This document shows positions 7,541 through 16,334 of a stretch of DNA of 64,000 bases, piece after piece. The notes beneath the pieces were generated by a model that did no database searches, was not told the origin of the DNA, and worked only from the letters and a program-made list of their open reading frames with translations. The position numbers and the translations under genes were made by a program. Each line of letters starts with the position of its first letter. Positions within the stretch are counted from its first letter, which is position 1. Source of the DNA: Meiothermus rufus DSM 22234. Its GTDB lineage: Bacteria; Deinococcota; Deinococci; Deinococcales; Thermaceae. The stretch is taken from contig NZ_AUHY01000010.1 in NCBI RefSeq assembly GCF_000423425.1, positions 1 to 64,000 on the forward strand. Reading direction: 5' to 3'.

Positions 7541-8087
7541 GGGCGAAAGGCCGCCCGGTTACCCGGATTTCCCCCTGTTCTAGGGTCAGGCTGCCGCCCG
7601 AGCCGCTGGACCCAACCCGCACCGCCACCCGGAAGCTCCCCGCGCGGATGATGTCCAGAGCGCTTTTGTTCTCACTATCGCTTAGGGTGAGGTTGATTTC
7701 AATGGGTTGGGTTTGTCCCACGGGCACAGTGGCGCTGCCGCTGCCTACCCCAATATCCCCGCCGCTATTATCCCCCAGGTTGGTGTCGCTTTCCGGGGCT
7801 AGCCGTAGTTCGTAGTTGACCAGCAGGGGGGTGCTGCCGGTGTTTTGCAGGCGGGCGCTCACCCGAATCTGGCCGCGCTCGAGGATGTCCAGCCGGGTGG
7901 GCAGGGGCACCAGTTGCCCTTCCTGGTTGGCACCAGGGAAGAGCAGCGACCCTGAGCCAGCGGGAATGTTTAGGGTGCGCTGATCTTGTGGGACAAAGCT
8001 AAGAACGTCGATGTCGATGGTGTAGCGGGTGCCGGCGGTGCAGCCCGCCAGCAGCAGGATTAGGGCAGTGAAGACAATTCTAGGCAT
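7527..8087 (-). CDS. Predicted lipoprotein of unknown function
   Basis: The 186-aa product starts with a lipoprotein signal peptide: a short positive N-terminus, a hydrophobic core and the lipobox LLAGC with Cys at about residue 16. The mature part is rich in beta-forming residues and Gly/Ser (SGGDIGVGSGSATVPVG) and has a typical late-embryogenesis-like or CARDB-like sandwich feel (RISARLQNTGSTPLLVNYEL-type pattern). No family is firmly recognised. It starts 8 nt after the barrel-protein gene upstream and is probably co-transcribed with it, suggesting a joint outer-membrane role. Its 3' end overlaps the convergent LCP gene by 14 bp. Confidence 0.7.
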   Translation of the reverse strand: MPRIVFTALILLLAGCTAGTRYTIDIDVLSFVPQDQRTLNIPAGSGSLLFPGANQEGQLVPLPTRLDILERGQIRVSARLQNTGSTPLLVNYELRLAPESDTNLGDNSGGDIGVGSGSATVPVGQTQPIEINLTLSDSENKSALDIIRAGSFRVAVRVGSSGSGGSLTLEQGEIRVTGRPFALIGN

Positions 8088-8095
8088 GGTTCACC

Positions 8096-9472
8096 TCAGA
8101 AGCTCAGGCCCAGGCTCAGGGCAATGCCGAAAACCGTATGGCCCACGATGGGCGCCCGGTGGGTGGTCAGTGCGGCATCCAGGCTGAAGCCTGGGCCCAC
8201 AAACCCAGCCCCCAGGCCAAAGCGCAGGCCCTCATCAAAGCCCAGCCCAGCCCGCAGGCGGGCCGGCCCCAGGCTATACTCGCCCCCAACACGGGCAAAC
8301 AGGCCGCTTTCGTAACCCAGATCCCCGCCCAAGAACAAGGTGCCCGCCTCGAGGGTAAGGGTGGTGGCCGCGTTCAGGAAGAAGGCTGGGACAAAACCAA
8401 AGCTGCTGCGCTCGCTGGGGGCGGAGGTGGGGTTGGAGCCACCGTTCCAGCTAAGCTCGGTTCCGCTCCAGCGGGCAAACCCCAAGGCGTTGCGGATACC
8501 CAGGCCCACCGTGGTGCCCTGGACTTCCAGCGCTACGCCCAGATCGGCCCGCACCCCGAAGCCATTGCCGTTGCCAGGATAGGCGTAGAAGAGGCTTCCC
8601 CGAAAGATGGGCGGCTGGTTGGGGTCGAACTGGCCCTGGGCATCGGTCTGGAGGCCTACGCTGGGGTTACCCTCGAGGTAGGCCAGGCCATAGAAGGCCT
8701 CTCCCCGGGCTCCCGCGTACAGTTTGGCCGGGCCTAGGTCGGGAATGAGCAGGTCGGGCAGACGGGTGGCGTAGCCGAAGCCCAGGCTGAGGCCGGCCTG
8801 GGCGCTGCTGTTTAGGCTAAGGGCATACTCGGTGTTGGGTTGGAGCTGGCCGCTTCGGAGAGCCTGGCGTAGGTTGTCGTTGGGCGAGAGGGTCAGGCCA
8901 AAACCTCCGGCGAAGAGGCCAAAATCGAGGTAGAGGTTGTTGTCTAAGGCAATAGGCAGGCGGAAAAGCGGGCTGGGGGTGAGGGCCTTGCTGGTTCCTA
9001 TGCCGCGGGCGGTACCCAGGCTTAAGTCGAGGGCAATGGGGTTGCCCTGGTAGTCGGTGACCTGGAGGCCGCTGGCGCTTACCTTGATCTGGATTTCTGG
9101 GTAGCCGGTGTTGGGGTTGATGAAGGCCCTGGAGGAGGCCGGATTAATGAGAAAAGCGTAGGGGTGGGATATCTGGTCGTAGAAGGTCAAAAGGTCGAAG
9201 GGATTGTTTTCGTTGCTCAGGCTGGCCGGATCGCGCAGTAGAGGGATGGGATTGCTTTCCGGCCGCAGTAGCAGGCCCAGTAGCCCAATGGGCAGTTGGA
9301 AGCCCGCATCGGAGCCATACAGGCCAGCGGGGAAGGCAGCGTACGCCGGGTTTAGGTAGACTGCACCAGGGCCTGGCAGAACCAGACCGGCCATACCGAG
9401 GCTGCGCACACCTTGAGAGAAACCTAGTCCAACGGTCAGCGCAAGGAGTGTTGCCAAGAGCAGTCGGTTCAT
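8096..9472 (-). CDS. Predicted outer-membrane beta-barrel protein (TraF/UPF0164-like)
   Basis: 458-aa exported protein with a cleavable signal peptide (~1-20, ending GLGFSQG). The mature N-terminus begins VRSLGMAGLVLPGPGAVYLN, the pattern of the TraF-like/FadL-like barrel family (typically R.lgmGga...N.a.lA). The rest alternates short beta-strands with Gly/Asn/Pro turns and ends in an aromatic residue (GIALSLGLSF), as outer-membrane barrels do. The substrate or role is unknown. It has no Shine-Dalgarno: TAAAAT (9482-9487) lies 9 nt before the ATG, so it may have its own near-leaderless promoter. It lies downstream of ruvC and directly before a lipoprotein gene. Confidence 0.7.
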   Translation of the reverse strand: MNRLLLATLLALTVGLGFSQGVRSLGMAGLVLPGPGAVYLNPAYAAFPAGLYGSDAGFQLPIGLLGLLLRPESNPIPLLRDPASLSNENNPFDLLTFYDQISHPYAFLINPASSRAFINPNTGYPEIQIKVSASGLQVTDYQGNPIALDLSLGTARGIGTSKALTPSPLFRLPIALDNNLYLDFGLFAGGFGLTLSPNDNLRQALRSGQLQPNTEYALSLNSSAQAGLSLGFGYATRLPDLLIPDLGPAKLYAGARGEAFYGLAYLEGNPSVGLQTDAQGQFDPNQPPIFRGSLFYAYPGNGNGFGVRADLGVALEVQGTTVGLGIRNALGFARWSGTELSWNGGSNPTSAPSERSSFGFVPAFFLNAATTLTLEAGTLFLGGDLGYESGLFARVGGEYSLGPARLRAGLGFDEGLRFGLGAGFVGPGFSLDAALTTHRAPIVGHTVFGIALSLGLSF

Positions 9473-9531
9473 ACGGCTCTTATTTTAGGGGTGGAGGTTT
9501 GCTTGCTCGGTTTATATGCACAGCCTCGGGC

Positions 9532-10005
9532 CTAGGCTCGGTGGTAAAAACAGTGGGTGAGCGCGATGGCCAAAGCATCAGCCAGGTGGGTGGGTTTGGG
9601 GGTGGCCTTCAGGCCCAGAATGGCCCGCACCATGTAGGCGACCTGGCCTTTGTCGGCTTGGCCGTAGCCCACCAGGGCCTGCTTGACCTTAGGTGGGCCA
9701 TAGCCATAAACCGGGATGGCGAGCTGGTCAGCTACCACAAAGACTGCGCCCATGGCCCAGCCTACCTTGTAGGCGAGTTCGTTTTGCCGGTAGAAGAACT
9801 GCTCCTCCACGGCAATGGCCTGAGGCTGGTAGGTATGGGCCGCCTGATAGACCGCTCGGTAGAGTCTGCCTACCCGGGCTGGGGCAGGCTCGCCATGGGT
9901 GGTTCGGACTACCTCAGCGTGGAGCAGCCGGGCCTGGCGGCCTATTTGCTCTACTACCCCCAGGCCCAGGTTGGTAATACCGGGGTCAATACCCAAGACC
10001 ACCAT
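9532..10005 (-). CDS. ruvC: Holliday junction resolvase RuvC
   Basis: Endonuclease that cuts Holliday junctions bound by RuvAB. It is 157 aa from ATG 10005; the longer open frame upstream is not RuvC-like, and AAGGAA precedes this ATG. Catalytic acidic residues are visible in VLGIDPGITNLGLGVVE (Asp ~7), AVEEQFFYRQN (Glu ~66) and HLADALAIALTH near the C-terminus. It is the first gene after ftsZ on the same strand with a 112-nt gap, so it may be a tail gene of the division cluster transcript. Confidence 0.95.
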   Translation of the reverse strand: MVVLGIDPGITNLGLGVVEQIGRQARLLHAEVVRTTHGEPAPARVGRLYRAVYQAAHTYQPQAIAVEEQFFYRQNELAYKVGWAMGAVFVVADQLAIPVYGYGPPKVKQALVGYGQADKGQVAYMVRAILGLKATPKPTHLADALAIALTHCFYHRA

Positions 10006-10082
10006 CAGCAATTCCTTTTGGTGGGCTTTTCTCCATCTCAAAGCGCCAAAGTTTGTGCAACACAGCCTCTCGCTAGCGGCTG

Positions 10083-10103
10083 GCATTGCGGGTTTTGCAA
10101 TGC
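10083..10103 (-). other. Hairpin between ftsZ and ruvC
   Basis: GCATTGC (10083-10089) pairs perfectly with GCAATGC (10097-10103) around a 7-nt loop, 15 nt after the ftsZ stop. On the minus strand there is no T run after it, so it would be a processing or stabilising structure rather than a strong terminator. Confidence 0.4.
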
Positions 10104-10117
10104 TCGGCTGGAAAGCC

Positions 10118-11182
10118 CTAGTTGCCCCGCTTGGGTGGGTAGTCGCCGTCGCCGTAGCGGATGAAGGCGGGAATTTCAAAGTTGCTCAGATCAACGTTGC
10201 TGGTGGGGAAATCCACCGGCAGGCGGCCTCCTGGTTTGGCCACCACCGCGCTCTCGTTGAAGCCCGCTGCAATCAGGATAACCCGCATCTCGTCTTGGGC
10301 CCGGTTATCGTAGGTGAGGCCGTACAGCACGTCCACGTCCTCCATACCGGTGGCCTCGCGGATGATCTCCACCACGCTGCTGGCCTCCATCAGGGAGATA
10401 TTTTCATCGCCTACCACGTTGATGAGAAGCTTGCGGGCTCCATCCACCGAGCGGTCGAGCAGGGGGCTTTGGATGGCCGACTGGGCCGCCTCGGCTACCT
10501 TGTTTTCCCCCCGTCCGGCCCCAATGCCCATCAGCACCTGGCCCGCTCCGGTAAGCAGGGTGCGCACGTCGGCAAAGTCCAGGTTGATCTGACCCGGCAG
10601 GTTGATGACGTCGGTGATGCCTTTTACCCCGTGGTAAAGCACCCTATCGGCAATCATGAAAGCGTCTTTAGCCGAGACCTTTTTGTCCAGGGCCGACATC
10701 AGCCGGTCGTTGGAGATAACCACCATGGCATCTACCTGTTCGCGCAGGCGTTTAATGCCTTCCTCGGCTGCGCGCAATCGCCGGGGGCCTTCCCAGGTAA
10801 AAGGGCGGGTAACGACCCCTACAGTGAGGGCGCCCAGGTTTTTGGCGATCTGGGCCACCACCGGGGCGCTGCCGGTGCCGGTGCCCCCACCCATTCCAGC
10901 GGTGATGAAGATCATATCGGCACCCTCGAGGTACTCCGCCAATAGCTCCTCAGCTTCTTGGGCAGCTTTCTCGCCAATCTCGGGGTTGGCTCCCGCCCCC
11001 AGGCCCCGGGTTAGTTTTTCGCCCAGCTGAATGCGCACATCGGCCAGGCTGGTCGCTAGCACCTGGGCATCGGTATTGGCGGCGATGAACTCCACCCCGG
11101 TTAGCCCCGACTCGATCATGCGGTTGATCGCGTTGTTCCCTGCTCCCCCGAGGCCGATTACCTTGATCTGCACGTCACCCAT
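10118..11182 (-). CDS. ftsZ: Cell division protein FtsZ
   Basis: Tubulin-like GTPase that forms the division ring. It is 354 aa. GTP-binding and catalytic elements are intact: [14 protein letters not shown] near the N-terminus, the tubulin signature [15 protein letters not shown] (~97) and the T7 loop [17 protein letters not shown] (~200), which supplies the Asp that completes the next subunit's active site. The usual long disordered C-terminal linker is very short: about 30 residues after the core comes the membrane-tether motif [10 protein letters not shown], with about 10 extra residues following. It starts 15 nt after ftsA. Confidence 0.98.
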   Translation of the reverse strand: MGDVQIKVIGLGGAGNNAINRMIESGLTGVEFIAANTDAQVLATSLADVRIQLGEKLTRGLGAGANPEIGEKAAQEAEELLAEYLEGADMIFITAGMGGGTGTGSAPVVAQIAKNLGALTVGVVTRPFTWEGPRRLRAAEEGIKRLREQVDAMVVISNDRLMSALDKKVSAKDAFMIADRVLYHGVKGITDVINLPGQINLDFADVRTLLTGAGQVLMGIGAGRGENKVAEAAQSAIQSPLLDRSVDGARKLLINVVGDENISLMEASSVVEIIREATGMEDVDVLYGLTYDNRAQDEMRVILIAAGFNESAVVAKPGGRLPVDFPTSNVDLSNFEIPAFIRYGDGDYPPKRGN

Positions 11183-11197
11183 AGTCTCTCCCTGGTG

Positions 11198-12466
11198 CTA
11201 AAAGAAATTCTTGAACATCCCCTTAATGCGTTCCCACAGCCCGTTGGCGGCTCCTTCGCTGCTGAGGATGGGCTTGGTAGCTTGTGCGGGCTTGTGGCGG
11301 CTGGGGCGGGCTCCCTTGGCCAAGGGGGACTGCATGGCCAGATACGCTGCATGGCGCACCAGCCCCACTGCCGTAGCATGGGTGGGTGAGGCCACCACAT
11401 CGGTCAGGCCCTGCACGCCGATGGGCTTGCCCAAGCGAACCGGCAGGTTGAACTGCTTGCGGGCCAGCTCCTCTAACCCGCGCACCATGCTGGCCCCGCC
11501 ACTGAGGATTACTTTGCCCACGGTGATTTCCAATGGGCCTAGGGCCTCATCCACGCTTTGGCGGGCCAGGTGCAGAATCTCCCGCAGGCGAGGGCGGATG
11601 ATGCGGGCTAGGTCGGGGGCCTGGTAGGCTACCTGGGTAGCCCCCTCCTGACTGACCTCCAGCACCAGTTCGGGATCGGCCAGTTCGGGTAGGGCAGCGC
11701 CGTACTTTTTGGCCACCCGCTCGGCTTCCTCTACCGGGATTTGCAGCAGTTTGGCAATATCCTGGGAGACATGGTCGCCCCCTAAGGGAATCACGGCTGA
11801 GTGGGCAAGGCGGCCCTGACGGAAGACTGCTACATCGGTGGTGCCGCCCCCAATGTCGATGAGCATCACCGTCATGGAAAGCTCCTCTGGCGAGAGCACG
11901 GCCAGTCCCGAGGCGTAGGCCTGCAAGACCAGGCCCTCAATCTCCAGGCCGGCGTCTTCCACAGCCTTGCGCAGGTTGGTGAGGGGGCCTTTGCTGCCAG
12001 CCACCAGGTGCACATCGACCTCCAAGCGCACCCCAGCCATGCCGATAGGGTCGCGGATGCCTTCTTGGCCGTCTACGCGGTACTCCAGGGGCAGAGCGTG
12101 GATGAGTTCGTAATCGCCTTCGAAAGGATAGGCTTTGGCCTGCTCAATCGCCCGCTCCACATCAGCAGCGGAGATCTGCTGCCCTCGCCGGATGGCCGCC
12201 AGACCATGGCTGGTCACGCTTTTAACATGGGCCCCAGCCACCCCCACCCAGACCCGCTCGGCCTTGACCCCGGCTACCCGTTCTGCTTGAAAGATCGCCT
12301 GGCGGATGGCCTCGGTGGTGCGCTCGAGGTTGGTGACCACCCCCCGTCTAAGCCCCTGGGAAGGCACGGTGCCCTCCCCGATGATGTCCAGGATGCCATC
12401 AGGGGATAGTTCACCGATCACGGCGGTGACCTTGGTGGTTCCAACGTCTAGGCCAGTTAGAATCAT
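11198..12466 (-). CDS. ftsA: Cell division protein FtsA
   Basis: Actin-like ATPase that tethers FtsZ to the membrane. It is 422 aa from ATG 12466, which overlaps the ftsQ TGA (ATGA), fixing the start. Phosphate-1 LDVGTTKVTAVIG at the N-terminus, the SHS2/1C domain (~80-160), phosphate-2 LIDIGGGTTDVAVF (~200) and adenosine motif VILSGGASMVRGL (~330) are visible. The C-terminus ends in an amphipathic membrane-binding helix (GLWERIKGMFKNFF) after a Lys/Pro-rich linker. Confidence 0.97.
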   Translation of the reverse strand: MILTGLDVGTTKVTAVIGELSPDGILDIIGEGTVPSQGLRRGVVTNLERTTEAIRQAIFQAERVAGVKAERVWVGVAGAHVKSVTSHGLAAIRRGQQISAADVERAIEQAKAYPFEGDYELIHALPLEYRVDGQEGIRDPIGMAGVRLEVDVHLVAGSKGPLTNLRKAVEDAGLEIEGLVLQAYASGLAVLSPEELSMTVMLIDIGGGTTDVAVFRQGRLAHSAVIPLGGDHVSQDIAKLLQIPVEEAERVAKKYGAALPELADPELVLEVSQEGATQVAYQAPDLARIIRPRLREILHLARQSVDEALGPLEITVGKVILSGGASMVRGLEELARKQFNLPVRLGKPIGVQGLTDVVASPTHATAVGLVRHAAYLAMQSPLAKGARPSRHKPAQATKPILSSEGAANGLWERIKGMFKNFF

Positions 12467-13086
12467 CGTCGCGCACTCACCCCCCAAGAATACACGTAGA
12501 TACGGCTTCCTGACAAAACATCTGGCTGGAGCGTTTTGGCGTCACTTCTGCCCATTTTGCGAGTTTGCACCCAATCTTGCAACTCGCTGACATTTCTACC
12601 CCAAACATTAAGGCTGGGCCCTAGCACCTGGTAGCCGCCCACATCGTAGCGGATACGCTCCGCTTGAGGAAAAATGGCCACCAAGGCCAGTAGATCGGCG
12701 ATGGGCACCTCGCCCCGGCCTTCCAAGAAAGGCCCCTTTGCTGGGGCGTCGGGCAGCAGTACACCCTCTGGGCTTAGGCCGTAGCGCCTTTGTTTTTGCA
12801 CCAGGTGGGCTACTGGGCTGCGCTCCTCCAGCACAATGCGTAACCGGCCCGGGGCAGGGCGCTCGAGGACAGCCGACTTGACCCAGGGGTTTTGCCGCAG
12901 GGGCTCTAAGCGGTAAGGCCAGGCCCAGAGCCAGGGTTGGCCTGGCCTAAGGCCGGTGATCTGCTGGACGGCCTCGGCAGAGAGGTGGCGTAGACCCACC
13001 ACCTCTACTTCCTCGATGGGCAGGGCTACCCGCGAGCCTATGCCCAGGGCAGCCAGGAGCAAGAACAAAAGCAAAGCCCGAACCAT
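12463..13086 (-). CDS. ftsQ: Cell division protein FtsQ/DivIB
   Basis: Bitopic division protein that bridges the Z-ring and septal synthases. It is 207 aa from ATG 13086 (preceded by AAGGTGGG). A short cytoplasmic tail and one membrane helix (~3-20, VRALLLFLLLAALGIGS) are followed by a POTRA domain (IEEVEVVGLRHLSAEAVQQI, ~25-95) and the FtsQ domain. Low sequence conservation is normal for this family; position between murB and ftsA supports the call. The stop codon overlaps the ftsA start. Confidence 0.88.
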   Translation of the reverse strand: MVRALLLFLLLAALGIGSRVALPIEEVEVVGLRHLSAEAVQQITGLRPGQPWLWAWPYRLEPLRQNPWVKSAVLERPAPGRLRIVLEERSPVAHLVQKQRRYGLSPEGVLLPDAPAKGPFLEGRGEVPIADLLALVAIFPQAERIRYDVGGYQVLGPSLNVWGRNVSELQDWVQTRKMGRSDAKTLQPDVLSGSRIYVYSWGVSARR

Positions 13087-13093
13087 ACCCACC

Positions 13094-13924
13094 TTACCCC
13101 TGCACCTCCTGCGGGACGATCTCACCCCAGATTTCCCACTCCACCTCGAGGGGCAACACCGCCTGTACCCGGCGCACCAAGGCGTACATCTCGGCAGCCG
13201 TAGCCCCCCCTAGGTTCACCAGGAAGTTGCCGTGCTCGAGGCTGATCATGGCTTGGCCGATACGGCTACCCTTGAGCCCGGCGGCGTCAATGAGCCGCCC
13301 GGCGGAGTCGCCCGGGGGGTTTTTGAAGGCGCAGCCCGCGCTTTTTTTCTTAGGCTGGCCCTTGCGGGCGGCATCCACCATACGCATTCGGGCCCGCACC
13401 GCCTGGGGACTAGAGGGGGTGAGCTTGAGCCTGACCCGGGTAACGATGCCTCCCTCGGGCAAGGCGGAGCGCCGGTAGCCGAAGCCCAGCTCCTGGGGGG
13501 CGTAGACCTGCAGCCGGCCTTGGTGGAAGACCTCCACCCAGGCCAGAGCCTCGGCCATCTCGCCGAAGCGGGTACCCGCGTTCATCCGCACCGCCCCGCC
13601 TACCTGGGCGGGAATCCCAAAGAGGCCCTCGAGGCCGCTCAGGCCTAGCCGGGCTGCGGCCTGGAGCAGGTTGGGTATTAAGACGGCGGCCCCAATCCAG
13701 CCCTGCAAGCTGGGGTCCCACTGGGCGAACTCGCCCCCCAGCCGGATGACCCGCTCAGGTACCCCCGCATCGGAGACCAGCAGGTTGGAGCCGTTGCCCA
13801 GCACCCGGTAGGGGGCCTGGGTGGCCTTTTGCAGGTCGGCCAGGGTTTCCACCGTCCAGACCTCGGCCTCCCCGCCTACCCCTAAGGTGGTCAGGCGGGC
13901 TAGCGGCAGGCGCTCAATCTTCAT
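13094..13924 (-). CDS. murB: UDP-N-acetylenolpyruvoylglucosamine reductase
   Basis: FAD enzyme that reduces enolpyruvyl-UDP-GlcNAc to UDP-MurNAc. It is 276 aa from ATG 13924, which overlaps the murC stop (ATGA). FAD-binding segments LGNGSNLLVSDAG (~48) and GLSGLEGLFGIPAQVGGAV (~95) and the substrate segment GFGYRRSAL are present. The catalytic proton-donor position, Ser in most relatives (GSVFRNP), is Cys here: SAGCAFKNP (~198). The final Glu region (EWEIWGE) is conserved. The short length fits the type II group that lacks the extra Tyr-loop. Confidence 0.95.
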   Translation of the reverse strand: MKIERLPLARLTTLGVGGEAEVWTVETLADLQKATQAPYRVLGNGSNLLVSDAGVPERVIRLGGEFAQWDPSLQGWIGAAVLIPNLLQAAARLGLSGLEGLFGIPAQVGGAVRMNAGTRFGEMAEALAWVEVFHQGRLQVYAPQELGFGYRRSALPEGGIVTRVRLKLTPSSPQAVRARMRMVDAARKGQPKKKSAGCAFKNPPGDSAGRLIDAAGLKGSRIGQAMISLEHGNFLVNLGGATAAEMYALVRRVQAVLPLEVEWEIWGEIVPQEVQG

Positions 13925-15303
13925 CCCGCCACCTCCTTGGCCTCCTGGGAGGCCAGCAACCGCCCAAGTTTGTATACATTCCCCGCGCCAATGGTCAGGA
14001 TCAACTCGCCAGGCTGGGCGCTTTGGCTCAGGTAGATGAGGGTCTCCTCCCAGCCCTGGTAGCAGGCGGGGCGGCCCTTGGCTTTTAGGTGCTCCACGAT
14101 GCGCTGGGCGATCTGGGCGCTGGTGAGCCGGAGCGGGGCTTCTCCTGCGCTGTATACATCCAGGATTAGGGCCTCGTCGGCCAGCTCGAGGGCCTGGGCG
14201 TACAAGGGCCACTCCTGCTCGCTGCGGCCAAAGCGGTGGGGTTGGAAGACCGCCCGTACCCGCAGGCCGGTGTGGCGGGCGGCTTGAAGCAAGGCCTGGA
14301 GCTTGGTGGCGTTGTGGGCATAGTCATCTACGATCAGGGCACCGTTCAGCTGGCCCAGCCGCTCGAAACGGCGGCGAGCCCCGCTGTACTGGGCTAATCC
14401 CTGCTGGATGGCGCTGAAGGGAAGGCCGGCTAGCAAAGCTGCCGCCGCTGCTGCCAGGGCGTTGCGGATGTTGTGTTCACCGGGTACTTGTAGTTCTACT
14501 GTCCCTAGGACCTGGCCCCGCCAGACCAGTTCGAATTGGCTGCCGAAGGGCCTTAGCTCTACCTTTACAGCGTGGCAGTCGCCGCTGTGCAGGCCAAAGC
14601 TGGTGCGGGGGCACCCTTGGGTGAGTTCTTGTAGGAGTTGCCAGCGCGCCTCACCATTGTAGACGACCTGCTTGGCCCGCCCTGCAAAGGATTGCACCGC
14701 TTCCTGCAAAGCGGCAAAGGAGGGGTGGTAGTTGGGGCGGGGCTGCCCATCAGGGGAGACGTGGTCGGCCTCGAGGTTGGTCAGCACCGCTATATCCAGC
14801 TCCAAGAAGCGGAACAGGGGGTCGGACTCGTCTACCTCGGCGATGCGGTAGGGGCCTTGGCCTACCCGAGCACTGTCCCCCATCAGCCGCAGCTCCGCCC
14901 CCAGCAGCACAGTGGGGTCGGTGCCAGCAGCCAAGAAGATACTGGCCAGCATGGCCGTGGTGCTGGTCTTGCCGTGCGAGCCGGTAACTCCCAGGCTATA
15001 ACCCCCCCGCAGGATTTCCGCCACCACCTGAATCCGGCGCCAGACCGGGATGCCCAGGGTACGGGCCTGAACCAGCTCGGGCTCGCTCTCGGGGATGGCG
15101 GTAGAGGCCACCAGCACATCCACCCCCTCGAGGTGTTCTGGACCATGCCCCTGCCACACCCGAATACCCTCGCGCTTGAGCTTTTGGGTTAGCTCGGAGA
15201 CCTCGCGGTCGCAGCCGCTCACGCTATGCCCGTCCTGCCGCAGAATGCGGGCTAGCCCGCTCATCCCAATTCCACCTATACCCATCAGGTGATAGTGCTT
15301 CAC
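13921..15303 (-). CDS. murC: UDP-N-acetylmuramate--L-alanine ligase
   Basis: Adds L-Ala to UDP-MurNAc in the cytoplasm. It is 460 aa. The N-terminal Rossmann motif is HLMGIGGIGMSGLARIL; the ATP P-loop is GVTGSHGKTSTTAML (~105); the Mur-ligase core includes DYAHNATKLQALLQ (~325) and a C-terminal domain with VFQPHRFGRS. GTG 15303 overlaps the murG TGA (GTGA), which fixes the start. Confidence 0.97.
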   Translation of the reverse strand: MKHYHLMGIGGIGMSGLARILRQDGHSVSGCDREVSELTQKLKREGIRVWQGHGPEHLEGVDVLVASTAIPESEPELVQARTLGIPVWRRIQVVAEILRGGYSLGVTGSHGKTSTTAMLASIFLAAGTDPTVLLGAELRLMGDSARVGQGPYRIAEVDESDPLFRFLELDIAVLTNLEADHVSPDGQPRPNYHPSFAALQEAVQSFAGRAKQVVYNGEARWQLLQELTQGCPRTSFGLHSGDCHAVKVELRPFGSQFELVWRGQVLGTVELQVPGEHNIRNALAAAAAALLAGLPFSAIQQGLAQYSGARRRFERLGQLNGALIVDDYAHNATKLQALLQAARHTGLRVRAVFQPHRFGRSEQEWPLYAQALELADEALILDVYSAGEAPLRLTSAQIAQRIVEHLKAKGRPACYQGWEETLIYLSQSAQPGELILTIGAGNVYKLGRLLASQEAKEVAG

Positions 15304-16334
15304 ATCGCCTCCAATACCACTTGCGCCAGCCGCTGGGCTGCGCCAGCAGGCGACAACTCCGCTAGTCTACTGCGCATCTGGGCCCGCGTGGAGGCCTTTA
15401 GCAAGGGGGCTAGCTCGGCCTCGAAGCCATTCCAGGAGGCTAGCAGCCGGGCCGCACCCCGCTCGGCGTAAAAGCGAACGTTGGCCCACTGGGCTCCCCC
15501 GTCTAGGGACGGAGCTAGCGGTACGCCGAGCACTGGCACCTGGTGATAGGCCGCCTCGGCCAGGGTGCCGGCCCCGCCCCGGGTAATGGCCAGGTCGGCC
15601 GCGCTCCAGGCTAGGGGGGTATCTACGTAGCCCCGCACCTGGTAATAGGGCCGCTCCAGCGGCTTGAGGCTTTCCTCCCAGCGCAGCCCACACTGATGCA
15701 GCACCTGCCATTCCTCCAGCAAAGGGAAGAGCCTGGGAGGAAGCGCCTGGTTGAGCTCCAAGCTGCCCTGGCTGCCGCCCAGTACCAGCAGGGTGGGGCG
15801 CTCGGGGTCTAGGCCCAAGGCGGCACGGGCCTGGGCGGGGGGATGTTTTTCCTCCCGCACGGGGTAGCCCACCACCTGGGTTTTTGCGGCCAGTCCGGGG
15901 GGTAGGCCCAGGGGGGTGGCCAGGGCGAGCCGGCGGGCTAAGCGGGCTAGGATGCGGTTGGCTAACCCCAGCTTAGCGTTTTGTTCGTGAACCACCAAAG
16001 GGGTACCCCCCAAGGCGGCCACAAAGGCTGCGGGGAAGCCCGCATACCCCCCCATGCTCAAGACTACCCGGGGGCGCAGCTCCCGTACCAGATGCCAGGC
16101 TGCTTGAAGCCCGCGCAACAGCTTGATGCCCTCGGCCGGGCGCAGGGCCTCGCGCGAGAGTTTGCCTGCCGGGATCAGGCGGAAGGGCAGCCCGCTTTCG
16201 GGCAACACCCGCTCCTCGAGGCCCCCCTGGGCCCCCACATAGGTCACCGGCAGGCCTGAGGCCAGCAAAGCCCGGGCCGCGGCCAGCCCCGGGTACAGGT
16301 GGCCCCCGCTTCCGCCGCCGGTAACGAGGATCAT
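15300..16334 (-). CDS. murG: Undecaprenyl-PP-MurNAc-pentapeptide GlcNAc transferase MurG
   Basis: Membrane-associated GT28 enzyme that makes lipid II from lipid I. It is 344 aa from ATG 16334, in ATGA overlap with the ftsW stop. The N-terminal glycine-rich loop is TGGGSGGHLYPGLA, further motifs are MGGYAGFPAAFVA (~93) and HEQNAKLGLANRIL, and the donor site is LGGSQGSLELNQAL and ITRGGAGTLAEAAYHQVPVL (~265). Confidence 0.97.
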   Translation of the reverse strand: MILVTGGGSGGHLYPGLAAARALLASGLPVTYVGAQGGLEERVLPESGLPFRLIPAGKLSREALRPAEGIKLLRGLQAAWHLVRELRPRVVLSMGGYAGFPAAFVAALGGTPLVVHEQNAKLGLANRILARLARRLALATPLGLPPGLAAKTQVVGYPVREEKHPPAQARAALGLDPERPTLLVLGGSQGSLELNQALPPRLFPLLEEWQVLHQCGLRWEESLKPLERPYYQVRGYVDTPLAWSAADLAITRGGAGTLAEAAYHQVPVLGVPLAPSLDGGAQWANVRFYAERGAARLLASWNGFEAELAPLLKASTRAQMRSRLAELSPAGAAQRLAQVVLEAM

